DNA of 64,000 bases from Vreelandella lutescens (GTDB lineage Bacteria; Pseudomonadota; Gammaproteobacteria; Pseudomonadales; Halomonadaceae): positions 1 through 64,000 of the forward strand of contig NZ_BMHM01000001.1 of assembly GCF_014640815.1 (NCBI RefSeq), in the 5' to 3' direction. Below, one piece after another: positions 1 to 7,583 of this stretch (within the stretch, counting starts at the first letter, position 1; each line of letters opens with the position of its first letter). The notes under the pieces are model-generated. The model was given only the letters and a program-made list of their open reading frames with translations. It made no database searches and was not told where the DNA came from. Made by a program: the position numbers and the translations under genes.

Positions 1-12
1 AGGCTTGACCCT
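1..12 (+). rRNA. 23S rRNA, extreme 3' end (partial)
   Basis: The first dozen bases match the conserved 3' terminus of bacterial 23S rRNA (AGGCTTGACCCT, compare AGGCTTAACCTT in E. coli). A 5S rRNA gene follows about 150 bases downstream in the same orientation, the normal order in an rRNA operon. The rest of the operon lies outside the window. The spacer 13-161 has no tRNA that I can recognise. Confidence 0.75.
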
Positions 13-161
13 ATAACACCCAAGGGGTCTGGTCGCAGTAATAACGACGAGTGTGAACGCACTCAGAGAACCGGATACGCAGCAGCAAGCCCAGGCGCTT
101 GCTGACAAGAGACGATCACACAACACGTCACACGATTCAGCATGATGTACATGACAAGTTA

Positions 162-280
162 CGCCTGACGACCATAGCACGCGTGAACCACCTGATCCCT
201 TGCCGAACTCAGAAGTGAAACCGCTTAGCGCCGATGGTAGTGTGGGGTCTCCCCATGCGAGAGTAGGTCATCGTCAGGCA
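162..280 (+). rRNA. rrf: 5S rRNA
   Basis: The gene is about 119 nt. Its ends pair (GCCTGACG at 163-170 with CGTCAGGC at 272-279), forming the closing helix I of 5S rRNA. The hallmark internal segments are present: the CCGAACTCAGAAGTGAAA block near 203-220 and GCGCCGATGGTAGTGTGGGG near 228-247. It is the last gene of the rRNA operon and two terminators follow it. Confidence 0.93.
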
Positions 281-294
281 CTTATACTGCAAAG

Positions 295-322
295 AACCCA
301 GCCAATAGGCTGGGTTTTTTGT
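295..322 (+). terminator. Rho-independent terminator of the rRNA operon
   Basis: A 9-bp stem AACCCAGCC / GGCTGGGTT closes a 4-base loop and runs directly into a T tract (TTTTTTG). It starts 15 bases after the 5S gene. Confidence 0.9.
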
Positions 323-350
323 TGCTCCCAAGAAAAGTGCGTCATTCCCC

Positions 351-383
351 AAGCCCCGTGCACAGCGTGCTCGGGGCTTTTTG
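351..383 (+). terminator. Second, tandem terminator after the rRNA operon
   Basis: The stem AAGCCCCG / CGGGGCTT is followed by TTTTGCG, about 30 bases beyond the first terminator. A back-up terminator after a strongly transcribed rRNA operon is common. The stretch 384-547 holds no gene that I can support. Confidence 0.85.
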
Positions 384-547
384 CGTTCTCTAATTTATAC
401 AGCGATATGCACAAAGCTTCCTTGAAACAAGCGTTTTAAGAAATTAAATAACAAGGAGTTACTAGGCTGTGGTGGCGGTAGACGTGGCGAGCAACTAGTA
501 TGGATGAGTACCTATTATTGAAGCACCATCTCAGGAGGAGAGGCGAT

Positions 548-736
548 ATGAGTACCCCGTTGATGAAGAAGCTTGCAGTAGCACTACTAATGGCCATGAT
601 GATGGGCGGTTTAGCGGCCTGCGATAATCAAGGCCCTGCTGAAGAGGCAGGTGAAAACATTGATGAGAGCATGGAAAATGCAGGCGAGAGCTTAGAAGAG
701 ATGGGCGAGAATATTGAAGAGGCTGCAGAGGATTAA
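548..736 (+). CDS. Small, very acidic predicted lipoprotein
   Basis: This 62-residue protein starts at the ATG behind an AGGAGG-type ribosome site (533-538). An in-frame ATG at 500 lacks one. Residues 1-23 form a lipoprotein signal: a basic start (MKK at residues 6-8), a hydrophobic Met/Ala/Leu core and the lipobox LAAC. The mature part of about 38 residues has no Lys or Arg and carries 12 Glu and 3 Asp. It repeats with an 11-residue period (AGENIDESMEN, then AGESLEEMGEN), which would give an amphipathic helix under a lipid anchor. The general look is entericidin-like, but I cannot assign a family or function. It is monocistronic, between the rRNA operon and a bidirectional terminator. Start and lipobox are confident; function is unknown. 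Confidence 0.8.
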   Translation: MSTPLMKKLAVALLMAMMMGGLAACDNQGPAEEAGENIDESMENAGESLEEMGENIEEAAED

Positions 737-789
737 ACGAACCGGATCCTTGTTGTTGATGCCGTGTGACAATAGAGTATCGATACAAA

Positions 790-815
790 AACAGCCGCTA
801 AGAAGCGGCTGTTTT
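790..815. terminator. Bidirectional terminator between convergent genes
   Basis: The stem ACAGCCGCT / AGCGGCTGT-like (791-812) has TTTTG on the + side and an A tract (AAAAA) before it that reads as a T tract on the minus strand. It lies between the acidic lipoprotein gene and the convergent Tim44-domain gene and can serve both. Confidence 0.85.
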
Positions 816-833
816 GCATTTTAAGGGGCTTAT

Positions 834-1691
834 TTATGCGCCTGGGTTTTGCTCAATGCCTTGTAGGTACCAGGGTGCTTGGTCGCGCATGCTGCGGGTC
901 AGGTGCCACGTTTCGTTGAACTCCGTTTGCTCACCGTTCTCGTCCAACACGCCGTGGAAAATCACGGTAGCTTCAGCATGGCCATCATACTCGTTAATAT
1001 CACCTAGTTCGGCGAACAGTTTCACAACCTCAGTCTGGTTATTAGCAGGCTGCTCGGTACGCTCTTGGCGCAGAAGGTTATAGAGTTCAGGGGTCACATA
1101 CTCCTGAATTTGGCTGAAATCGTTATTATCCCAAGCGCGTTGGAGCGTCATAAAATGCTCTTTCGCACCGCCGAGGAAGCGCTCTTTATCAAACCAATCT
1201 GGTGTGCTCTGCAAACCGCTCGCAAGGCTCCCAGGCGCTGCTGTGAAGTTGCTAGTCGGTGTATGCTGCGTCTCTTGACGTTCACGCTGATAGCCTGCTG
1301 CAGTAGTAGCCGACGCCGGGCGGCGCTGTCGCATAAACGCACGGAAAGCGAAGATAGCCAGCGCAGCTACACCGACCATCACTAGCAGATCCATAATGCG
1401 CAGCTCATCAAACGCGCCGCCGAAGAAGAGCGCTGCCAGTAAACCACCGGCGAGCAGGCCTCCCATCATTCCACCCATGCCACCACGGCGAGCAGCAGTA
1501 GCTGCGCCTGCGCCCTGTTGTTGGGTGCCTTGTGCCTGCTGTTGTGCGGGCGTGCTGGCCGGGCGGTCTGCTGAGCGTGAGACGCTGCCCATATTGCTAC
1601 CACCGCCTAGCCGACGGGCTTCCGCGTGTTCTATCGCAGCGCTAAAGCCCATAACGCTAACTAGCAGCATGACAAAAAATTGCCTTAACAT
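834..1691 (-). CDS. Tim44-like domain membrane protein
   Basis: This is a 285-residue protein. I start it at MLRQFF because GGAGAATCAAC precedes that ATG; the open frame extends 18 codons further upstream without a ribosome site. Residues 1-24 form a signal or membrane segment ending AEA. A Gln/Ala/Gly-rich linker follows, then two hydrophobic segments around residues 75-95 and 100-118, with a Gly/Met-rich hinge. The C-terminal 140 residues, from about TPDWFDKERFLGGAK, have the Tim44-like domain pattern (a long helix, then a sheet holding VTPELYNLL and ATVIFHG). Bacterial members are membrane-anchored and of uncertain role; some have been linked to membrane or respiratory complexes. A convergent lipoprotein gene lies downstream. 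Confidence 0.8.
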   Translation of the reverse strand: MLRQFFVMLLVSVMGFSAAIEHAEARRLGGGSNMGSVSRSADRPASTPAQQQAQGTQQQGAGAATAARRGGMGGMMGGLLAGGLLAALFFGGAFDELRIMDLLVMVGVAALAIFAFRAFMRQRRPASATTAAGYQRERQETQHTPTSNFTAAPGSLASGLQSTPDWFDKERFLGGAKEHFMTLQRAWDNNDFSQIQEYVTPELYNLLRQERTEQPANNQTEVVKLFAELGDINEYDGHAEATVIFHGVLDENGEQTEFNETWHLTRSMRDQAPWYLQGIEQNPGA

Positions 1692-1832
1692 GTTGATTCT
1701 CCAATGAGATGGCAGGGATGTTTCACACTTCTGCAAGAAGTGCATAGAAAGTAGTCGGGCATCAGTTTACCGTGTAACGCCTTGGGTGGGTTATGGTGGT
1801 AGTCACTATAAAGACAAAAATAGGAGCAAAAA

Positions 1833-2408
1833 GTGCGTTTACATCAGGCTCAAAGCGTATTGCTGATGATCGACTTTCAAGCCGGTTTGCTACCCGTCAT
1901 TGAAGGTGGTGAAGCGGCTATAAAAGAGGCCGCTTGGCTGGCTGGTATTGCCAGTGAGTTGCAGGTGCCGATATGGCTGACCGAGCAGTATCCCGAACGG
2001 CTAGGCGGTACTGCGCCAGCGCTGTTGGATGGCTTAGGACAACACGAGGTGTGGCAGAAGCTGCATTTTAGTGCGACAGAAGAAGCACCATTTACGCAGG
2101 CGCTCGCCGCGCTTGAACGTAAACAGGTGGTGGTGTGTGGTACTGAAGCGCACATCTGCGTGCTGCAGAGCGCGCTTGGGCTCTTGGAAGCGGGGTACGA
2201 GGTGTTTTGGCTAAGTGAAGCCACCGCCAGCCGCCGCCCAGAAGAAGCGCGTCTTGCGCGAGAGCGTGCTTGTGCCAATGGCGCGGTGGCGGTGACGGCG
2301 GATATGGTGGCCTATGAATGGCTCTACCGCTGCGACACGGCCACCTTTAAAGAGGTGCATCAGCGCTTTTTAAAGCCGCGCTCTGCTCAGGCGGTCACGT
2401 TCTACTGA
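1833..2408 (+). CDS. Isochorismatase-family hydrolase
   Basis: This 191-residue cysteine hydrolase-fold protein starts at GTG behind TAGGAGCAAAAA. The expected catalytic triad is visible: Asp14 in LMIDFQ, Lys76 in WQKLHFS and Cys109 in GTEAHICV. A cis-peptide-type VCGTEAHIC segment precedes the cysteine. The protein belongs to the YcaC/nicotinamidase-like branch, whose members cleave amides or related bonds; the substrate cannot be read from sequence. It is transcribed alone, convergent with yaaA, with only two bases between the stop codons. Confidence 0.85.
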   Translation: MRLHQAQSVLLMIDFQAGLLPVIEGGEAAIKEAAWLAGIASELQVPIWLTEQYPERLGGTAPALLDGLGQHEVWQKLHFSATEEAPFTQALAALERKQVVVCGTEAHICVLQSALGLLEAGYEVFWLSEATASRRPEEARLARERACANGAVAVTADMVAYEWLYRCDTATFKEVHQRFLKPRSAQAVTFY

Positions 2409-2410
2409 TA

Positions 2411-3190
2411 TTAGCGATCCGTTTCACGGCGTGTGAAGACCAGCGTATCGCCTTCTGAGGCGGCGGCATCAAAACGGTAGCCGGCGACGTCGAAGCTTGT
2501 GAGCGCTTCGGGGTTGTTGATTTGTTGCTGGATAATCCAGGCGCTCATTAATCCGCGCGCTTTTTTAGCGTAGAAGCTGATGATCTTGAACGTGCCGTTC
2601 TTCTCATCTTTGAAGACCGGCGTGATGACGCGTGCGTCCAGCTTTTTCACATCTACAGCTTTGAAGTACTCGTTAGACGCCAGGTTGACCAACACTTTCG
2701 AGCCGCTCTCCGCGAGAGCGCTGTTCAGTGCCTTCGTGAGCGTAGGCTTCCAGTAAGCGTAAAGGTCTTTGCCTGCTTCGTTTGGCAGTTTAGTACCCAT
2801 CTCCAGCCGGTATGCCTGGATCAGATCCAGCGGACGCAGCAAGCCATAAAGGCCTGACAAAATACGTAAATGCTGCTGGGCGAACTGGTTATCCGCTTCG
2901 CTAAAGGTTTCCGCTTCAAGCCCGGTATACACATCCCCCTGAAAGGCCTGAACCGCAGGCTTGGCGTTTTCAAGCGAGAAGGGTGGCTGCCAGTCGGCAA
3001 AGCGGGCGGCATTCAGCCCTGCCAGCTTATCGCTAATACCCATAAGCTCGCTCAGCTGTTGTGGCGAGTAACCGCGCAAGATATCAATCAACGGCTGGCT
3101 ATGGTTGAGAAAATCGGGCTGGGTAACATGATTGGTCGTGGAGGGCGTTTCAAAATCTAGCGTTTTGGCAGGGGAAATAACGCTCAGCAT
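2411..3190 (-). CDS. yaaA: Peroxide stress protein YaaA (DUF328)
   Basis: This 259-residue cytosolic protein has the YaaA/DUF328 features: N-terminal [14 protein letters not shown], the central [22 protein letters not shown] and the later [11 protein letters not shown] and [12 protein letters not shown] segments. In E. coli, YaaA limits free intracellular iron during hydrogen peroxide stress and has a DNA-binding fold. An AGGAGCACGTC ribosome site precedes the ATG. Upstream, a TATAAT-like box on the minus strand (3236-3241) could be its promoter. A GC-rich hairpin at 3245-3266 separates it from the upstream aldo-keto reductase gene. Confidence 0.93.
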   Translation of the reverse strand: MLSVISPAKTLDFETPSTTNHVTQPDFLNHSQPLIDILRGYSPQQLSELMGISDKLAGLNAARFADWQPPFSLENAKPAVQAFQGDVYTGLEAETFSEADNQFAQQHLRILSGLYGLLRPLDLIQAYRLEMGTKLPNEAGKDLYAYWKPTLTKALNSALAESGSKVLVNLASNEYFKAVDVKKLDARVITPVFKDEKNGTFKIISFYAKKARGLMSAWIIQQQINNPEALTSFDVAGYRFDAAASEGDTLVFTRRETDR

Positions 3191-3244
3191 GACGTGCTCC
3201 TAGGGCCGTGACAAAAAAGAATTGTCGATGAGGCGATTATATCA

Positions 3245-3266
3245 AGCCTCGGCAATGGCCGAGGCT
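3245..3266 (-). terminator. GC-rich hairpin between tas and yaaA
   Basis: A 9-bp stem AGCCTCGGC / GCCGAGGCT with an AATG loop lies 20 bases beyond the tas stop codon. There is no clean T tract after it on the minus strand (CTTGATATAAT follows). It may be a weak terminator or attenuator, and the TATAAT next to it may start yaaA. Confidence 0.4.
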
Positions 3267-3285
3267 ATCGGTGTAATAGGAGCCG

Positions 3286-4317
3286 TTAAGGGCAAGGATT
3301 GGGCATACGGCGATGGATATCGTCGATAGCGGTTAACACCTCTTCATCCAGCTTCAGGCTCTCGCTGGCAAGGTTACTTTCCAACTGATCCATGGTCGTG
3401 GCACCAATGATGTTACTGGTGAGGAAGCTGCGTGAGTTAACAAACGCCAGCGCCATCTGCGCCGGATCAAGCCCGTGCTCTTTGGCCACATTAACGTACG
3501 CCTGGGTCGCTGCTTCTGCCTCTGGTGAGGTGTAGCGCTTAAAGCGCTCATAGAGCGTCAAGCGGCCTTTGGGCGGTTGGGCACCATTGAGGTACTTGCC
3601 GGATAGCACGCCAAACCCTAGCGGTGAGTAGGCCAGCAGACCCACATCTTCACGGTGGGCGATCTCTGCCAAGCCCACCTCAAACGAACGGTTCAGTAGG
3701 TTATACGGGTTTTGGATAGAGGCGACGCGTGGCAAGCCCAACTGATCAGAGAGCTGCAGCATGCGCATTACGCCCCAAGGCGTGTCGTTTGAAAGGCCCA
3801 CGGCGCGAATCTTGCCCGCATCCACCAGCTCTTTAAGCGCGGAGAGCGTCTCTTCAAGCGGTGTGGCGTCTTCTTGCTCTGAGTGGGTATAGCCCAGCTT
3901 GCCAAAAAAGTTGGTGTTACGGTCAGGCCAGTGCAGCTGATAAAGATCGACATAATCAGTTTTCAGACGCTCCAGGCTGGTATCAATGGCCTGATGAAGG
4001 TGCTCACGGCTCATCTTAGGGCCGCCACGAATATGATCTAATCCTGGCCCTGCCGCTTTGGTGGCGATGATGACATCGTCACGAGCGCCACGCTCTTTTA
4101 GCCAACTGCCGATATAAGTTTCTGTTAATCCTTGCGTTTCCGCTTTTGGCGGTACCGGATACATCTCGGCTGTATCGATAAAGTTAATACCGAACGCCAC
4201 AGCTCGGTCGAGCTGTTCGTGGGCTTCGGCCTCGCTGTTTTGCTCGCCGAAGGTCATCGTGCCTAAACAGAGCCGACTAACCTCCATTCCGGTTCTACCC
4301 AGTGGGCGCGTTTGCAT
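3286..4317 (-). CDS. tas: NADP(H)-dependent aldo-keto reductase, Tas family
   Basis: This 343-residue protein closely follows E. coli Tas throughout, including LCLGTMTFGEQNSEAEAH, AEMYPVPPKAETQGLTETYIG and NPYNLLNRSFEVGLAE. The aldo-keto reductase tetrad is present: Asp48, Tyr53, Lys87 and His129 in QLHWP. The C-terminal NADP-binding region includes LLAYSPLGFGVLSGKY and IIGATTMDQLESN. The family reduces carbonyl substrates with NADPH; the physiological substrate of Tas is not known. Its promoter probably lies in 4318-4566, a 249-bp gap shared with the divergent Sel1 gene, where I see no other gene. Confidence 0.93.
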   Translation of the reverse strand: MQTRPLGRTGMEVSRLCLGTMTFGEQNSEAEAHEQLDRAVAFGINFIDTAEMYPVPPKAETQGLTETYIGSWLKERGARDDVIIATKAAGPGLDHIRGGPKMSREHLHQAIDTSLERLKTDYVDLYQLHWPDRNTNFFGKLGYTHSEQEDATPLEETLSALKELVDAGKIRAVGLSNDTPWGVMRMLQLSDQLGLPRVASIQNPYNLLNRSFEVGLAEIAHREDVGLLAYSPLGFGVLSGKYLNGAQPPKGRLTLYERFKRYTSPEAEAATQAYVNVAKEHGLDPAQMALAFVNSRSFLTSNIIGATTMDQLESNLASESLKLDEEVLTAIDDIHRRMPNPCP

Positions 4318-4566
4318 GATTGTGTCCTCGCTAAGGCAAAATGATGACTGTCACAGGGGTGTTTAACACCGCCAATGACCGTATGTGGAAGGCATGTTAG
4401 CGAGGGTCTACAAAAGCAGCAAATCAATAGGGTTGAGTCGGGGCGAAGGCAGGCGTATGCTTGCCAGCCCATCGACCGGCCAAGTGCCGGTTTATCGTAT
4501 GGTTAGCCGTCGCTGTAGGTGAGATGGTTAGCCGAAGGTCTCAACAGATAGGCAGGGTGGTTTGCC

Positions 4567-5061
4567 ATGCCGCAGGCATCATCGTTGTTTACCCGGTTGG
4601 AATTTCGTCTAGCCGAGCAGCTGTTTCACACGCGTTGGTTACTACCGCGCTCACCGCGTACGCAGCGTCTTACTATGCGTCTGTTTAAACGGTGTGCAGA
4701 AGCGGGGCACCCTGATGCGCAATCTATTTATGGGCATATGCTGTTTCATCGCAGCTTATCTCCTCAGGATAAAGCTCGTGGTGCACGCTATGTGCTGGAA
4801 GCCGCCCAGGCGGGCGATGTAAAGTCGCAGTATCAGGTCGCGCAAATTCATGAGCACGGCTGCGTTCAGTACCCGCGCCGTGAAGACTATGCGGTGACTT
4901 GGTACGCTCGTGCCGCGCAGGCAGGGCACTATTTAGCTGCCGAGCGCTTAGTCCGCGCCTATCGCTTAGGTGAATTGGGCCTAGCGGTAGACAATGAACA
5001 GGCCGACTACTGGCAGCGTGTGGCAGAGCGACAGCCAGTGGTAGAAATGGCCGCCGCCTAA
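4567..5061 (+). CDS. Sel1-repeat protein
   Basis: The protein has 164 residues. It contains about three Sel1-like (TPR-related) helical repeats: residues 40-60 (LFKRCAEAGHPDAQSIYGHML), 75-96 (YVLEAAQAGDVKSQYQVAQIH) and 108-130 (WYARAAQAGHYLAAERLVRAY). Such repeats make a superhelical scaffold for protein contacts. No signal peptide is clear, so a cytosolic adaptor is the simplest reading. The ribosome site is weak (GGGTGG), which leaves some doubt on the start. The next gene begins 38 bases downstream on the same strand, so they may be co-transcribed. No specific function is assignable. Confidence 0.75.
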   Translation: MPQASSLFTRLEFRLAEQLFHTRWLLPRSPRTQRLTMRLFKRCAEAGHPDAQSIYGHMLFHRSLSPQDKARGARYVLEAAQAGDVKSQYQVAQIHEHGCVQYPRREDYAVTWYARAAQAGHYLAAERLVRAYRLGELGLAVDNEQADYWQRVAERQPVVEMAAA

Positions 5062-5099
5062 TGCGTACGCCAGGTTGCGATTCGTAAAAGAGGAAGTCA

Positions 5100-5606
5100 G
5101 TGTCCGAGACGCTACCCACAGTGCTAGATATTGAAGCGTCCGGATTCGGGCGCGGCAGCTACCCGATTGAAGTGGGCATCGCCCGTGCCGACGGTAGCTG
5201 CTGTGCGTTTCTTATTCAGCCGTTAGAGGAGTGGGTCCACTGGGATCCAAAAGCAGAGCTTCTGCACGGAATCTCCCGTGATCGGCTGATAAAAGAGGGC
5301 TATCCGGTGCGGCAAGTCGCACAGTGGCTCAATGATGAATTACGGGAGCTGGGTAAGGCTTATAGCGATAGCTGGGGATACGATAATACTTGGCTCTCGT
5401 TACTGTTTCACCACGCCGGTATGCTGCCACGCTTTCGTCTGGAGGCATTGCGCATCCTTCTTAGTGAAGAGCAGCAGGCGCTTTGGAGCGATACCAAAGA
5501 GGCCATGGTGGCCGAGCGTGGCATCCACCGCCATCGTGCCGGGGAAGATGCCCGCTTGCTTCAGCTTACCTATCAGCGCACTCGCACGCTGACCGCCAAA
5601 ATCTGA
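5100..5606 (+). CDS. DnaQ/RNase T-fold 3'-5' exonuclease-like protein
   Basis: This 168-residue protein starts at GTG behind AGAGGAAG. The first acidic motif of the DEDDh superfamily is clear (LDIEASGFG, Asp9 and Glu11). Residues 52-66 (DPKAELLHGISRDRL) match the region before Exo II, DNTW near residue 95 may supply the second Asp, and the C-terminal HRHRAGEDARLL supplies the His...Asp pair of Exo III. All four acidic positions therefore appear present and activity is plausible. Substrate (RNA or DNA) is unknown. The size suits a stand-alone exonuclease domain rather than a polymerase subunit. Confidence 0.78.
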   Translation: MSETLPTVLDIEASGFGRGSYPIEVGIARADGSCCAFLIQPLEEWVHWDPKAELLHGISRDRLIKEGYPVRQVAQWLNDELRELGKAYSDSWGYDNTWLSLLFHHAGMLPRFRLEALRILLSEEQQALWSDTKEAMVAERGIHRHRAGEDARLLQLTYQRTRTLTAKI

Positions 5607-5628
5607 TACGTATACATCAGTCTGAGCA

Positions 5629-6174
5629 TTAACCCAGTTGGGCTTCCAGTGCATCTAACAAAAGCACTGGCGTCGAGGCGTCGAGCAGCATATCGCGTGT
5701 TGTTTGGGCAAGAAAGCCGTGGTTAACAGTGCTGTCTAAAAACGCCAGCAGCGGGGCGTAAAAACCATCGGTATCCAGTAATCCCATCGGCTTGTTATGC
5801 AATCCTAAGTAGCCCCAGGTCCAGATCTCAAACAGCTCTTCAAAAGTGCCAATGCCGCCGGGCAGGGCAATAAAGGCGTCGGCATTCGCTGCCATGGTGG
5901 CTTTACGTTCATGCATATTGGGCACGCGAATCAGCTCTGTTAAGCCAAAATGTGCTTGTTCACGCTCTACCAAGTGGACGGGCATAACGCCGATCACGTG
6001 ACCGCCTGCAGCAAGTGTCGCATTGGCCAGCTCACCCATGAGCCCGATGCGCGCGCCCCCGTATACCAAGGTATGGCCTCGCTGCCCAAGGGTAGTGCCA
6101 AGCGTATGGGCGGCTTGGCGAAATGCTGGGCTGTTGCCTTCACGAGAACCGAGGTAAACACAAATACGTGACAT
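5629..6174 (-). CDS. LOG-family (TIGR00730) Rossmann-fold protein, cytokinin riboside phosphoribohydrolase type
   Basis: This 181-residue protein has both LOG signatures: the nucleotide-binding GGARIGLMGELANA and the catalytic PGGIGTFEELFEIWTW with Glu residues. The N-terminus ICVYLGSREGNSP is the usual first beta strand and loop. LOG proteins split nucleoside monophosphates into base and ribose 5-phosphate. Bacterial members act as 5'-nucleotide N-ribohydrolases or remain uncharacterised. AAGGACGCCCCACC precedes the ATG. It lies downstream of the DUF501 gene on the same strand with a 58-bp gap. Confidence 0.9.
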   Translation of the reverse strand: MSRICVYLGSREGNSPAFRQAAHTLGTTLGQRGHTLVYGGARIGLMGELANATLAAGGHVIGVMPVHLVEREQAHFGLTELIRVPNMHERKATMAANADAFIALPGGIGTFEELFEIWTWGYLGLHNKPMGLLDTDGFYAPLLAFLDSTVNHGFLAQTTRDMLLDASTPVLLLDALEAQLG

Positions 6175-6232
6175 GGTGGGGCGTCCTTATCGCAGAAGAG
6201 TAAGAGGTCAGCGAGTGGCTGAGCGGGGCCAT

Positions 6233-6754
6233 TTAGCCCAGGCAGCGCTGTACGTCGTAGTGTTCGTCCATCCACTGTCCAATCACATTGTTACCGCACA
6301 GATGGTGGGCGTACTGAGTATGTAGGCAGCGCACCTGTTGCCAGTTACTGATGCCACCAACACCGCGTTCAGTGAGCACATCGGTATAGCCTAACCGTGC
6401 CACTTCTTCGCGCTGGGCATCGCTCATAAAGCGCCAGCGGGCAGCGACATAGTCGTGGTGGCTCTGCTGGTAAGCGGCGAGAAAATCAGGCTCTTCTTGC
6501 AAGCGCTGTTCCAGCGACTTGATGACGCCCACGGCTTCAATGCGGGAAATTTCGACTTTCAGCAGGTCAGAGCAGAGCCAGTAGAGCGTAGGAAAAGGCT
6601 TGCCATCCACAATGGGGGCCATGCGTAACACTAACGGCGTGCCGTTAGCATCTGTGGCTGCAACGGCTTCAATACCGCGAGGTGCTCGCCCGAGCTGTTG
6701 GGTGATAATCGCCAGTTGGCGTTCGTCGGGTGCTTGGTCGGTACGAATTACCAT
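6233..6754 (-). CDS. DUF501 domain protein
   Basis: This 173-residue protein matches the DUF501 family layout: QLGRAPRGIEAVA at residues 20-32, PFPTLYWLCSDLLKVEISRIEAVG in the middle and a C-terminal GVGGISNWQQVRCLHTQYAHHLCG. The conserved Cys/His cluster in the last segment (CLHxxYAHHLCG) could bind a metal or form an active site. The function of DUF501 proteins is unknown to me. The upstream 100-residue gene ends only 12 bases before its start, so the two probably share a transcript. Confidence 0.85.
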   Translation of the reverse strand: MVIRTDQAPDERQLAIITQQLGRAPRGIEAVAATDANGTPLVLRMAPIVDGKPFPTLYWLCSDLLKVEISRIEAVGVIKSLEQRLQEEPDFLAAYQQSHHDYVAARWRFMSDAQREEVARLGYTDVLTERGVGGISNWQQVRCLHTQYAHHLCGNNVIGQWMDEHYDVQRCLG

Positions 6755-6766
6755 TGCGTAGAAGTC

Positions 6767-7069
6767 TCACTTTCGGTCGTCTTGAACAAATTTAGTCGAG
6801 CGGCCAACGGCCCGGAAGAAGCAGCGGTTGAGCTGCTCAGGAGACGCTACGTAGCGCCATTTCTCCTCGCAGTACTCGGCCGCGCGGGCCATCAGCACGT
6901 CGTAAAGTCGATTGAACGGGGCATCATAATCGTAGGGGTCTGCGCCGAACAAGCGGATATGAGGGTAATCGGCGAAGCGCTCAATAAAGTAGCGCTCAAG
7001 GTCAGCTTCCACGGCGCGGTGCTGCGCCGTGTTGTCAGGATCAATCCAGAGATTATAGCGGATAGCCAT
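6767..7069 (-). CDS. Hypothetical protein, aromatic- and acidic-rich
   Basis: The protein has 100 residues and starts at an ATG with an AGGAGCACCC ribosome site. I do not recognise a family. It is rich in Tyr, Phe, Asp and Arg, has no signal peptide or membrane segment and one Cys pair (AAEYCEEKW and NRCFFR). The coding signs are a good ribosome site, no overlap with other frames of merit and tight spacing to DUF501 (12 bp). Position between a thioesterase gene and DUF501 suggests a small minus-strand operon 7513-5629. Confidence 0.7.
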   Translation of the reverse strand: MAIRYNLWIDPDNTAQHRAVEADLERYFIERFADYPHIRLFGADPYDYDAPFNRLYDVLMARAAEYCEEKWRYVASPEQLNRCFFRAVGRSTKFVQDDRK

Positions 7070-7105
7070 GGGTGCTCCTGGAATGCCCCGCTAGGCGGGG
7101 AAATA

Positions 7106-7513
7106 TTAAGCCGGGGCGTTTGCGGTGTCCAAATGCGCTTCAAGCGCATCGCGTAGCGCGCCTTCAATAGGCACGGCTCGCTTTTCTTGATGGTCGTACT
7201 GCACCATCACCGTATGCCCTAGGTTGGTTAGCGTACCATGCTGCCGCGCTTCTTGGGTGACCGTAAACGAGCTGTTGCCTAGGCGCGTTAAATAGGTACG
7301 GATTTCGATATCGTGGCCGTAAAACAGTTCAGCGCGGTAATCCACTTCCATGCGCGCCATGATCAAGCGCCACTGTTTGGGGTTAAGGTCGGGCGTGAAG
7401 AGTTTGAACAGGTCGTTACGCGCCAGCTCAAACCATGCCGGTAGGCGAGTATTGTTAATATGGCCTAATGCATCGGTATCGTAAAAAGCAGGCTCAATGG
7501 TGCGAGTGAACAT
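7106..7513 (-). CDS. Acyl-CoA thioesterase, 4-hydroxybenzoyl-CoA thioesterase hotdog family
   Basis: This 135-residue protein has the hotdog-fold signature YDTDALGHINNTRLPAWFELARNDLF at residues 11-36, with Asp in the first-turn catalytic position and HINN. MEVDYRAELFYGHDIEIRTYLTRLGNSSFTV forms the following strands. Related YbgC/FadM-type enzymes hydrolyse acyl-CoA thioesters in the cytosol; chain-length preference cannot be read. The ribosome site is AAGGAGAGCGCC. A second hotdog protein of the same class is at 63517-63954. Confidence 0.88.
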   Translation of the reverse strand: MFTRTIEPAFYDTDALGHINNTRLPAWFELARNDLFKLFTPDLNPKQWRLIMARMEVDYRAELFYGHDIEIRTYLTRLGNSSFTVTQEARQHGTLTNLGHTVMVQYDHQEKRAVPIEGALRDALEAHLDTANAPA

Positions 7514-7583
7514 GGCGCTCTCCTTATTATTGGCGGTTAACGGTATGAGACCTGCTTCAGAATTAACCCAAGCGAGCGCTTGG

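Noticed and set aside
4318..4566. Small ORFs in the tas / Sel1 gap
   Set aside because: They have no ribosome site and no resemblance to proteins. The gap more likely holds divergent promoters.
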